A stretch of DNA of 59,918 nucleotides from an uncultured Eubacterium sp. (GTDB taxonomy: Bacteria > Bacillota_A > Clostridia > Lachnospirales > Lachnospiraceae). The notes under the pieces are model-generated. The model was not told the origin of the DNA. It did not search any database and was given only the letters and a program-made list of their open reading frames with translations. The position numbers were made by a program, and so were the translations under genes. Position 1 is the stretch's first letter; every line of letters starts with the position of its first letter. The stretch is taken from positions 1 to 59,918 of the forward strand of contig CAJUSH010000014.1 of the NCBI GenBank assembly GCA_910589045.1, written 5' to 3'. Shown here in pieces: positions 1 to 6,842 of the stretch.

Positions 1-253
1 CTGTTTGAAGCGGGTGAATTTAGAGGCATCCGGGACAACATCAAACCCACAGAAGTTCCGCAGTTCCCGGGAGTATTTCGGGAATATGATCAGCAGGGAT
101 GTTGTTGGGATTGAGAAGATAAGCTGTAATAACAGAGTCCTGAGCATTGGATAAAGCAGATGCTTACGGGGCCTGCCAGCGGCGGCATGGAAATGAGAAA
201 TAAAGGAATATCGGTAAAAATATTGTCAAAGAGAGCTGTTTATGTGTTATCAT
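1..253 (-). pseudogene. IS1182-like (DUF772) transposase, frameshifted 5' fragment
   Basis: A minus-strand reading frame starts with ATG at 253-251, behind an AAGGAGAT-type ribosome site (267-274), and reads MITHKQLSL before hitting TAA at 166-164. In the next frame the translation from about 195 to 1 is unmistakably the N-terminal half of an IS1182-like/DUF772 transposase: HFHAAAGRPRKHLLYPML, then YSRELRNFCGF and PDASKFTRFKQ. The segment normally lying between the start and the HFHAAAGRPRK block is missing, so a deletion plus frameshift has inactivated it. The rest of the gene, if any, lies left of the window. The family call rests on recalled motifs, not a search. Confidence 0.8.
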
Positions 254-726
254 GTGAGTATATCTCCTTTAAGGTGGATGGTTGATTAGTTTCTAGACAA
301 TTCTATTTTACCATAAACCCTGAGGAGATATTTTATTTTGGCAACAAAAAAATGCTGTATTTATGCGGCTTTTGGCGTGTCGCAAACGCCTGGGTAATTT
401 AATGGATGAAAGGATTTTTTATATGAAAATGAGGTGGAAAAATGGGGAAAGATATAAAAGCGCCTAATAGTTATTTTACGGAAAATAAGACAGAACGGAT
501 TATTGTTTGGAAGGTTTTTGCTTTTTTATGTTTAATCTCTACGCCGGAAGGAAAAGTACTTTTTTCATGAAGAGGCGCGGAGTGCCGCATTTTTTGACTG
601 GTTTGTCAAGTGTTTCCGGAAAAAGTGGGAGATTTTTATAAAATTGGATTTGAAAGTCGCAGAAAATAAGGGCTGGAAAATCCATGAGACTATTACCAAA
701 AAAGGGAGGTCATTGTCCGGATCGGA
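254..726. other. AT-rich intergenic/degenerate region
   Basis: This stretch follows the broken transposase start and probably includes the outer end of that insertion element. A short reading frame starts with ATG at 441 (MGKDIKAPNSYF..., 42 codons, ends at 569), and a second frame (EEARSAAFFDWF..., about 570-729) runs on without a start codon. They look like pieces of decayed genes, but I recognise neither. GGCGT and ACGCC can pair as a small hairpin near 373-390. No intact gene or clear promoter was found. Confidence 0.4.
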
Positions 727-930
727 GTGACGTTCCAGGCATCGAAGAAGTGGCTGGATAAGTTTTCGATGTATAAGAAGCTGGCAAGTATCACGGTGGG
801 TTATCTGGATCTGGAGACCGCGAATATCGTTGATACGCAGAGGTATATTGACGGGTATCAGGTGAAGCTGGTCAGTGAAATGCCGTATGGAAGTTTGTGG
901 GAGGCTTCCTTCACATTGAAAAAATTTTGA
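727..930 (+). CDS. Hypothetical 67-residue ORF, probably a C-terminal gene remnant
   Basis: The frame reads from GTG at 727 (TFQASKKWLDKF... to ...WEASFTLKKF) and ends just before the promoter of the MerR-type gene. The open frame continues upstream to about 685 without a Met codon or ribosome site, so the ORF is more likely the 3' end of a decayed gene than a genuine short gene. It is polar with no membrane segment, Cys pair or catalytic motif, and I do not recognise the family. Its setting among transposase remnants supports decay. Confidence 0.3.
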   Translation: MTFQASKKWLDKFSMYKKLASITVGYLDLETANIVDTQRYIDGYQVKLVSEMPYGSLWEASFTLKKF

Positions 931-938
931 AAAAAGTA

Positions 939-969
939 TTGACTACTACGCTGCGTAATAGTTTATAGT
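939..969 (+). promoter_or_regulatory. MerR-type promoter/operator with 19-bp spacer
   Basis: The -35 TTGACT (939-944) and -10 TATAGT (964-969) are 19 bp apart instead of 17, the hallmark of promoters activated by MerR-family DNA distortion. The spacer region holds a 21-bp inverted repeat: ACTACTACGC (942-951), central T (952), GCGTAATAGT (953-962), with nine of ten arm positions matching. It sits 31 bp before the ATG of the adjacent MerR-family gene, so autoregulation is the natural reading. Confidence 0.8.
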
Positions 970-999
970 GCTATTATCAAGCGGATGGAGGATATGCCA

Positions 1000-1734
1000 A
1001 TGATGACAGTACATGAAGTGAGTAAGCTTGCCGGGGTGAGTATACGCACCCTGCAGTATTATGACAAGATCGGTCTTTTGCATCCGGCGGGATACACCGA
1101 TGCGGGATACAGACTGTATGACGATACGGATCTGGAACACCTTCAGCACATCTTACTGTTCCGGGAACTGGAGTTTCCTCTGAAAGACATTAAGGCAATC
1201 GTAAACAGTCCTGATTTTGACAGAAGCAAGGCTTTAGAGCAGCAGATAGAATTGCTTCGGCTGAAGAAGGAGCATATTGAAAACCTTATGAACTTGGCGC
1301 TTGGAATAAAGAGGTTAGGAGTGAGACACATGGATTTTAAAGCTTTTGATAGAATCAAACTGGATGAGTATTCCAAACAGGTGAAAGAACTGTATGGTAA
1401 TACACCGGAGTACAAAGAGATGCAGGAGAAAACAAAGAACAGGACCAAAGAAGAGGACAGACTACTGGCTGACCGGTTCATGCTGTTTTTCAAAGAGGCT
1501 GGAGAAATGAAGGATAAGGATCCGGCATCGCCGGAAGTGCAGAATCTTGTGAAGCGGATACAGGAATATATTACCGAGAATATGTATACCTGCTCCAACA
1601 AGATACTTAGTGGTTTGGGGAAGATGTATTCCGGAGGAGGGGATTTCACCCAAAATATTGATGAATACGGCGGCGAAGGAACAGCGGAATTTGTCGATAA
1701 GGCTATCCATATTTACTGTAAGAAAGATGAATAA
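1000..1734 (+). CDS. MerR-family transcriptional regulator with TipAS-like C-terminal domain
   Basis: This is a drug- or effector-responsive activator. The N-terminal 70 residues are a winged helix typical of MerR (VHEVSKLAGVSIRTLQYYDKIGLL, with the GYRLYDD wing), then a dimerisation helix (about 75-110). The remaining 130 residues resemble the TipAS antibiotic-recognition fold (EYSKQVKELYGNTPEYKE, then DRFMLFFKEAGEMKDKDP and CSNKILSGLGKMY). ATG at 1000 was chosen because GGAGGA (987-992) lies 7 bases ahead; an in-frame ATG at 985 overlaps that site. The gene is monocistronic between its own 19-bp-spacer promoter and a terminator. TipA homologues normally activate their own gene and a multidrug exporter, but no exporter is adjacent here. 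The ligand is unknown. Confidence 0.88.
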   Translation: MMTVHEVSKLAGVSIRTLQYYDKIGLLHPAGYTDAGYRLYDDTDLEHLQHILLFRELEFPLKDIKAIVNSPDFDRSKALEQQIELLRLKKEHIENLMNLALGIKRLGVRHMDFKAFDRIKLDEYSKQVKELYGNTPEYKEMQEKTKNRTKEEDRLLADRFMLFFKEAGEMKDKDPASPEVQNLVKRIQEYITENMYTCSNKILSGLGKMYSGGGDFTQNIDEYGGEGTAEFVDKAIHIYCKKDE

Positions 1735-1756
1735 AAGAATAGGACTGTTTTTGGCG

Positions 1757-1789
1757 GAGAGTCGGGAAACCGGCTCTCTTTTTCTGTTT
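1757..1789 (+). terminator. Rho-independent terminator after the MerR-type gene
   Basis: GAGAGTCGG (1757-1765) pairs with CCGGCTCTC (1770-1778), including one T-G pair, around a GAAA tetraloop. The stem is followed directly by TTTTTCTGTTT. It lies 23 bases past the stop codon. Confidence 0.85.
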
Positions 1790-1982
1790 GCCATAATTTA
1801 AGGATTCCTATGATTTTTTATTTTATCATAGAAGACCTTTTCAGAATACTTTCGATTCAGTTTTTACAGAATTTTTAGGTATTAACAGGTAAAAAGCAAC
1901 GCCTCTCTCACATACTTCTCTTTCTAGAGTTCACACAACCCCTTTCTAATCTAAGTCTTTCCATTCTACAGGGGGGAAAACC

Positions 1983-2129
1983 ATGGATATTAAAGATATG
2001 ATTGAGAAGCTGGAAGATATCGAAAACATCGGGCAGATGCTGGAAATCTCATTGCAGGCGAATGAAGACGATCCTGGTATAATTAAGAAGCGTAAGCATC
2101 ATAAACAGGAAGCTTGCAGCCGTGATTGA
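1983..2129 (+). pseudogene. Truncated small protein, 48 codons
   Basis: An ATG at 1983 follows GGGGGGAAAA and opens a frame (MDIKDMIEKLEDIENIGQML...) that is interrupted at TGA 2127-2129. The sense-like reading continues in another frame (AVIEKAVAEKDKKSGG, about 2118-2165), so a frameshift has probably cut an originally ~60-residue acidic helical protein. I do not recognise the family. Similar small ORFs occur near ISLre2-type elements, but that is only an impression. Confidence 0.4.
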
Positions 2130-2340
2130 GAAAGCCGTGGCAGAAAAGGATAAAAAGTCAGGCGGTAACATAAAGAGAAGAGATCGAAACCTCTTCCCAG
2201 TTTGTAAATGTCTGCGTCCTGAAATAATTTCGAATAATCCCTTACTACAAAGAACGCTTTTTGGCGCGCCCAGACTGTATAGCTGCCTGCACAGATGCAC
2301 CCGGCGCGAATGCGCGGCCAGTAATCTTAAAAGGGTTACA

Positions 2341-2730
2341 GGAAATGAGAAAAATATTTTTTCGTGGGTATGTGAAATCGGCCGGCAGTTCACAACCGAG
2401 TTCCCGGAACGGTATGACCGGATGCTGATGGAGGAACGGGATAAGAAAAAGTACCGCCACAAGGGTCACCGCCAAACCACAATCAAGACCGTGTATGGGA
2501 GAAGTGACTTACCGGAGGGCGGTCTGTGAAGTGACAGAAGAAGATGGCTCCCGGCATTTTGTATGTCTGCTGGATGAAACCCTGCGGCTTGACCAGGTCG
2601 GCAAAAACGCCAAAGAGAGATGGGAAAGGGGATGCATATCCGGTGCCAGGACGTGAAGTATGGCTTGAGATACAGCCTGTGTGCAGCATCAAAAATCTGT
2701 ATGAAAAGAGTTGCCAATGATTACTTGACA
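2341..2730 (+). pseudogene. ISLre2-family (UPF0236) transposase remnant
   Basis: The translation around 2356-2500 (EIGRQFTTEFPERYDRMLME, then RDKKKYRHKGHRQTTIKTVYG) matches the conserved N-terminal block of ISLre2-type transposases. A one-base frameshift near 2500 moves the reading to the next frame (EVTYRRAVCEVTEEDGSRHF, then LLDETLRLDQVGK, about 2503-2605). After that the similarity breaks into a deleted, unrecognisable tail. No intact terminal repeats were identified. Several frame breaks and the lost catalytic C-terminal half mean it cannot be functional. Confidence 0.75.
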
Positions 2731-2832
2731 GTAACCTACTGCAAACACTACAAAAATCTTTATGGAAATCAATTATTCAATATGATATACTATCTCATAT
2801 AGAAAACTATAAAATTTAAGGAAGATGAAGCC

Positions 2833-3260
2833 ATGCGAGAGCTTGCATATACGTTTAAGACAGATACATTGTTTAAAATGCTGTTTGTGCAGTATCCGGA
2901 ACTTTTAAAGAAACTGGTCGCGGACCTGCTTGGAACACTGGAAACCATACGACATACACGTCAGATAAAATGGGATTCCATTTCTTTGAACATCCCAAAC
3001 TGCCAGCCGATGTAAGTGATGGCGACATGCTGCTGCTGTGGCGTTCCCTGTTCAAAGCGGAAACGGCAATGCTTATGATACGATTACCGCTTCGTTAAAG
3101 TTCCGTGAGAAGACAAGGCTTCGCGCAAAGGCAAGGCCTGATATATGATCTATACGTGGGAAACGCGGGAAACCCGTTTCCCATAAATTATTTATGACCC
3201 TACATCAGGAATGGCGTAATCATGCGGAAATTTTAAAATAAACAATTAGCTAATCTGATT
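2833..3260 (+). pseudogene. Rpn-family (PD-(D/E)XK) nuclease/transposase, internally deleted
   Basis: ATG 2833 opens MRELAYTFKTDTLFKMLF then QYPELLKKLVADLLG, the characteristic start of the Rpn/PDDEXK transposase-like family. Directly afterwards the frame shifts and the sequence continues with a block that normally lies some 100 residues later (MGFHFFEHPKLPADVSDGDM, then LLLWRSLFKAET, about 2968-3065). The nuclease core with the PD and ExK residues is therefore deleted. Further frame changes follow (SSVRRQGFAQRQG), and nothing recognisable remains after about 3260. Such genes are common passengers of mobile regions in gut Firmicutes. Confidence 0.7.
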
Positions 3261-3357
3261 TTCACAGCTACGCATCAGGAGCAGCATTATAAGATGATGA
3301 AGGGGATTGAGGACCAGATCCGGATTTTTGGACGCCTGAATATATAAAATTAACAAT

Positions 3358-3376
3358 GACTAAGAAGCGCTTAGTC
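3358..3376 (+). promoter_or_regulatory. Palindrome in the hsdM leader, candidate operator
   Basis: GACTAAG (3358-3364) and CTTAGTC (3370-3376) are perfect inverted repeats around a 5-base centre. The downstream arm ends 4 bases before the hsdM ribosome site (GGAGG, 3382-3386). A repressor bound here, or the hairpin in the mRNA, would affect the start of the restriction-modification operon. No dedicated C-protein gene is visible nearby. The AT-rich run at 3340-3355 (TATATAAAAT) may contain the -10 element. Confidence 0.5.
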
Positions 3377-3394
3377 TGATTGGAGGAAAATATA

Positions 3395-5497
3395 ATGGCA
3401 CAAAAGCAGACAATCGATGCAATGTGGGATGATTCCCCTATTGATGTATCAACAGAGGTCAATTTTATCTGGTCCATTGCAAATAAGCTGCGAGGTACAT
3501 ACCAGAGTGATAAATACAAGGATGTGATCATTCCGATGGTTATCATCAGACGTTTTGAGTGCGCGCTGGAATCTACCAAGGACAAGGTGGTTGAACAGTT
3601 CAATGCAAATCCTAACTATCCGGCAAAGGCAATGTATCGTATTTCTGGTTTTCAGTTTTACAATACCAGCGAGTTTACACTGGCAGAACTGATAAATGAT
3701 GCAGACTATTTGGCTGCGAATTTCAAAGCATATTTGCAGAGCTTTTCACCGAATGTTCAGGAGATTATTGTATCTGCTGAGAAAGGTCTCGACTTTTACA
3801 AGCAAATCGACAAGATGGATAAGAACAATCGTCTGCTCAGTGTTGTTAAGGCATTCTCTGAACTGGATTTGAATCCTCGTACTATCGACAACGTAAAGAT
3901 GGGATATATTTTCGAAGACCTGATTCGTAGATTTTCTGAAAATGCTGAGGCTGGTGACCACTATACCGGACGTGATATCATCAAGTTGATGGTAAATATT
4001 CTGTTGGCAGAAGGCTGTGATGATATTTTCGACGATGGAAAGGTTATTACAGTTTTGGACCAAGCATGCGGAACTGGCGGTATGCTTTCTACGGGATACA
4101 ACTTCATCAAACGCTATAATCCGACAGCCGATGTGCGTCTTTTTGGGCAGGAAATCAATCCGGAGTCGTATGCTATCTGCCTGGCAGAGATGCTCATTAA
4201 GGGGCAGAATGCAGAGAATATCTGTTATCAGGATACTATGAAGAAAGACCGCTTCGAAGGAACGAAGATGCGCTTTGTAATTGAAAATCCTCCGTTTGGT
4301 ACTCCTTGGGGCGGCAAGGATGCTGCTGAAGGTGTAGAAAAAGCTGTTATTGATGAATATGCAAAGGGCTTCGACGGACGTTGGGGTGCCGGACTTCCGG
4401 GCTCTGGCGATATGCAGATGTTGTTCCTTCAGTCTGCAATCGATAAGTTGGATGAGAATTTCGGCAGAGCAGCCATCATTGAAAATGGTTCTCCGCTATT
4501 CGCAGGGGGAACCGCATCTGGAGAAAGTCAAATTAGAAGATGGATGTTGGAGAACGATTACATTGAGGCTATCATTGCTCTTCCTGTTGATTTGTTCTAT
4601 AACACAGGAATTGCAACATATATATGGGTGCTTTCAAAAAATAAGCGCACCGAAAGAAAAGGTAAGATTCAGTTAATTGACGCATCTTCATTCTTCCATA
4701 AACTTCGCAAAGCATTGGGCGATAAGAAAAATGAAATATCTCCGGAAGATAGGTCTGCAATCACGAAAATGTATGCTGATTTTCAGGAAAATGAGTATAC
4801 AAAAATATATGATAATACGGAATTCATCTATAGGGAATATACGGTTATGCAGCCACTTCAAAGGAGCTACGGAATAACAAATGAAAGCATAGCTGCAATG
4901 GTATCCAGAGGAGCTCTTTCGGGACTGTATAATGCAGAGAAGGTAAATGAGCTGGAGGAGTCTGCAGAACTTACTGGTAAAGAGTTGAAAAAACTTGAGG
5001 CTATGCAAAATAACAAACCTATCTATGATGCAATACTTAAGGCTCTTGCTGATGCGACGTCGGATGCTGTTTATTACTCATTAACCGAGTTCTTGCCAGT
5101 GCTAAAAAAAGCGCTGGAGTCTGCTACTTCTGACAAGAAACTAATTGACAGAATAGCGGATGGCCTGTCTGAAATGGATAAAAGGGCAGAGATACAAAAA
5201 GACAGGAAAGGAAACATTATATTCGATAAGGAAACAAAAGATACGGAGATTGTTAAGTTCGAAGAGTCCATTGGGGATTATATGGACAGAGAAGTGCTGC
5301 CGTATGTTCCTGATGCTGTTGCCTTTTTTGAAGAGAATCTTTCTGCGAAGAAGCCCGTCGTAAAAACCGGGGCAGAGATTCCGTTCACAAGATATTTTTA
5401 TAAGTATCAGAAAGCAGAACCGAGTGATGAACTGGCTTCAAAATTTCATGAACTTGAATCTTTGGTTGAGGAAAGCATCGATAATTTATTCGAATAA
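3395..5497 (+). CDS. hsdM: Type I restriction-modification system, DNA methyltransferase subunit HsdM
   Basis: HsdM transfers a methyl group from SAM to the N6 of adenine in a bipartite site chosen by HsdS, and is part of both the M2S1 methylase and the R2M2S1 nuclease. Residues about 1-160 form the helical HsdM N-domain (FIWSIANKLRGTYQSDKYKD). The catalytic domain carries the SAM motif DQACGTGG at residue 222 and the adenine-flipping motif NPPFG at residue 298. At 700 residues it is longer than classical EcoKI HsdM (529), because of a C-terminal helical extension after about 480. ATG 3395 was chosen because GGAGG at 3382-3386 precedes it; an in-frame TTG at 3380 lacks a site. Codon and base use is clearly more AT-rich than the chromosome to the right, consistent with acquisition. 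Confidence 0.95.
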   Translation: MAQKQTIDAMWDDSPIDVSTEVNFIWSIANKLRGTYQSDKYKDVIIPMVIIRRFECALESTKDKVVEQFNANPNYPAKAMYRISGFQFYNTSEFTLAELINDADYLAANFKAYLQSFSPNVQEIIVSAEKGLDFYKQIDKMDKNNRLLSVVKAFSELDLNPRTIDNVKMGYIFEDLIRRFSENAEAGDHYTGRDIIKLMVNILLAEGCDDIFDDGKVITVLDQACGTGGMLSTGYNFIKRYNPTADVRLFGQEINPESYAICLAEMLIKGQNAENICYQDTMKKDRFEGTKMRFVIENPPFGTPWGGKDAAEGVEKAVIDEYAKGFDGRWGAGLPGSGDMQMLFLQSAIDKLDENFGRAAIIENGSPLFAGGTASGESQIRRWMLENDYIEAIIALPVDLFYNTGIATYIWVLSKNKRTERKGKIQLIDASSFFHKLRKALGDKKNEISPEDRSAITKMYADFQENEYTKIYDNTEFIYREYTVMQPLQRSYGITNESIAAMVSRGALSGLYNAEKVNELEESAELTGKELKKLEAMQNNKPIYDAILKALADATSDAVYYSLTEFLPVLKKALESATSDKKLIDRIADGLSEMDKRAEIQKDRKGNIIFDKETKDTEIVKFEESIGDYMDREVLPYVPDAVAFFEENLSAKKPVVKTGAEIPFTRYFYKYQKAEPSDELASKFHELESLVEESIDNLFE

Positions 5498-5512
5498 AAG
5501 GAGGTGCTTAGT

Positions 5513-6766
5513 GTGCGAGAAATGCAAGAATCTGGATTAAAGTGGCTGGGCACAATTCCGTCTACCTGGAAGCTAACGAGAATAGGTGGTCTCTACGGCA
5601 TCAGAAATGAAAAAGTGAGTGATAAAGATTTTCCACCTTTGTCTGTTACAAATAAAGGCATTCTTCCACAATTGGAGACAGCTGCGAAAACAAATGATGG
5701 GGATAACAGAAAGTTAGTGCGAAAAGGAGACTTCGCTATAAATAGCAGGTCAGATAGAAGAGGTTCATGTGGGATATCTTCATATGATGGTTCGGTTTCT
5801 TTGATAAACATTGTAATGAAGCCGAGAGCTGCAATGGTTCCGGCATATTTTGAATGGCTGTTTCACACGGTACAATTTGGAGACGAGAATTATGCCTGGG
5901 GGCATGGAATTGTTGACGACCTGTGGACGACGGGTTGGCAGGATATGAAGAAAATTATTATTCCCTATCCACCGATCGAAGAACAGGAAAAAATCACGGA
6001 ATATCTCAATGTCAGATGTGCAGAAATAGACACTCTTATAGGAAATATAACTTCACAGATAGAAATTTTAGAGCAATATAAGAGGTCTTTGATTACTGAA
6101 ACAGTGACTAAGGGATTAGACAATGATGCTAAATATAAGGAAACTGGGATTCAATGGATTGGAACGATTCCAGAACATTGGCAGTGTATTAGAGGTAAGT
6201 ATTTTCTGAAATATGTGCAAAAACCAGTTCGAGAAGACGATGGTGTTATTACATGTTTCAGAGATGGAGAGGTTACTCTAAGAAGTAACCGTCGAGAAGA
6301 TGGTTTTACGATGGCTGATAAGGAAATCGGTTACCAAGGGATTGATATTGGTGATTTGGTGGTCCATGGCATGGACGGATTTGCCGGAGCTATTGGGATT
6401 TCTGATTCGAGAGGAAAAGCATCGCCGGTACTCAATGTTCTAGATACAGAGCAAAACAAGAGATACATTATGTATTTTTTGAGGAGTATGGCATATAGCG
6501 ATGTGTTTTTAGCTCTTGCTACAGGAATCAGAGTACGTTCATGCGATTTGAGGTGGAATAAGTTATGCGAATTGTATTACCCAATTCCTCCGGTTGATGA
6601 ACAAAATAGAATTGTTGATTACATAGACAAGGCTGTCGGAAAAACCAATAGTGTGATTAACATAAAGAAAGAACAATTAGAGTGCCTGGATAAGTATAAA
6701 AAATCATTGATATTTGAATATGTAACAGGCAAGAAGGAGGTGAGAGGTGAGCTCGCTGGCAAATAA
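5513..6766 (+). CDS. hsdS: Type I restriction-modification system, specificity subunit HsdS
   Basis: HsdS reads the two half-sites of the target and scaffolds HsdM and HsdR. It shows the expected duplicated layout. Target domain 1 opens with LKWLGTIPSTWK. A central conserved helix follows (EYLNVRCAEIDTLIGNITSQ, then LEQYKRSLITETVTKGLD). Target domain 2 opens with the matching IQWIGTIPEHWQ, and a second helix (DKAVGKTNSVINIKKEQLEC) closes the protein. Start GTG 5513 lies 8 bases past AGGAGG (5499-5504); ATG 5522 is an alternative. The stop is 16 bases after hsdM. Only one full hsdS is present, with no partial silent copy and no recombinase next to it, so there is no sign of shuffling. The DNA target cannot be read from sequence. 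Confidence 0.93.
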   Translation: MREMQESGLKWLGTIPSTWKLTRIGGLYGIRNEKVSDKDFPPLSVTNKGILPQLETAAKTNDGDNRKLVRKGDFAINSRSDRRGSCGISSYDGSVSLINIVMKPRAAMVPAYFEWLFHTVQFGDENYAWGHGIVDDLWTTGWQDMKKIIIPYPPIEEQEKITEYLNVRCAEIDTLIGNITSQIEILEQYKRSLITETVTKGLDNDAKYKETGIQWIGTIPEHWQCIRGKYFLKYVQKPVREDDGVITCFRDGEVTLRSNRREDGFTMADKEIGYQGIDIGDLVVHGMDGFAGAIGISDSRGKASPVLNVLDTEQNKRYIMYFLRSMAYSDVFLALATGIRVRSCDLRWNKLCELYYPIPPVDEQNRIVDYIDKAVGKTNSVINIKKEQLECLDKYKKSLIFEYVTGKKEVRGELAGK

Positions 6767-6839
6767 TAAGACACAATTACAGATTGCAGATGAGTTTACG
6801 AACCTCGAAGCCGGAGAGCACATCGGGAAGGAGGCGTGA
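6747..6839 (+). CDS. 30-residue ORF bridging hsdS and hsdR
   Basis: GTG 6747 lies 6 bases after a strong AAGGAGG (6734-6740) that sits inside the end of hsdS. The frame overlaps the last 20 bases of hsdS and ends with TGA at 6837-6839, only 3 bases before the hsdR ATG. Its last codons contain the hsdR ribosome site (AAGGAGG, 6828-6834). The peptide is acidic and helical (SSLANNKTQLQIADEF, NLEAGEHIG). Because the ribosome site is as good as those of the hsd genes, translation is likely. It may be a coupling leader that feeds ribosomes into hsdR, or the remnant of a separate small protein. No family is recognised. Confidence 0.5.
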   Translation: MSSLANNKTQLQIADEFTNLEAGEHIGKEA

Positions 6840-6842
6840 GCA

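Noticed and set aside
5513..6766. Possible phase-variable hsdS
   Set aside because: No second or partial hsdS, no invertase, and no inverted repeats between target domains were found.
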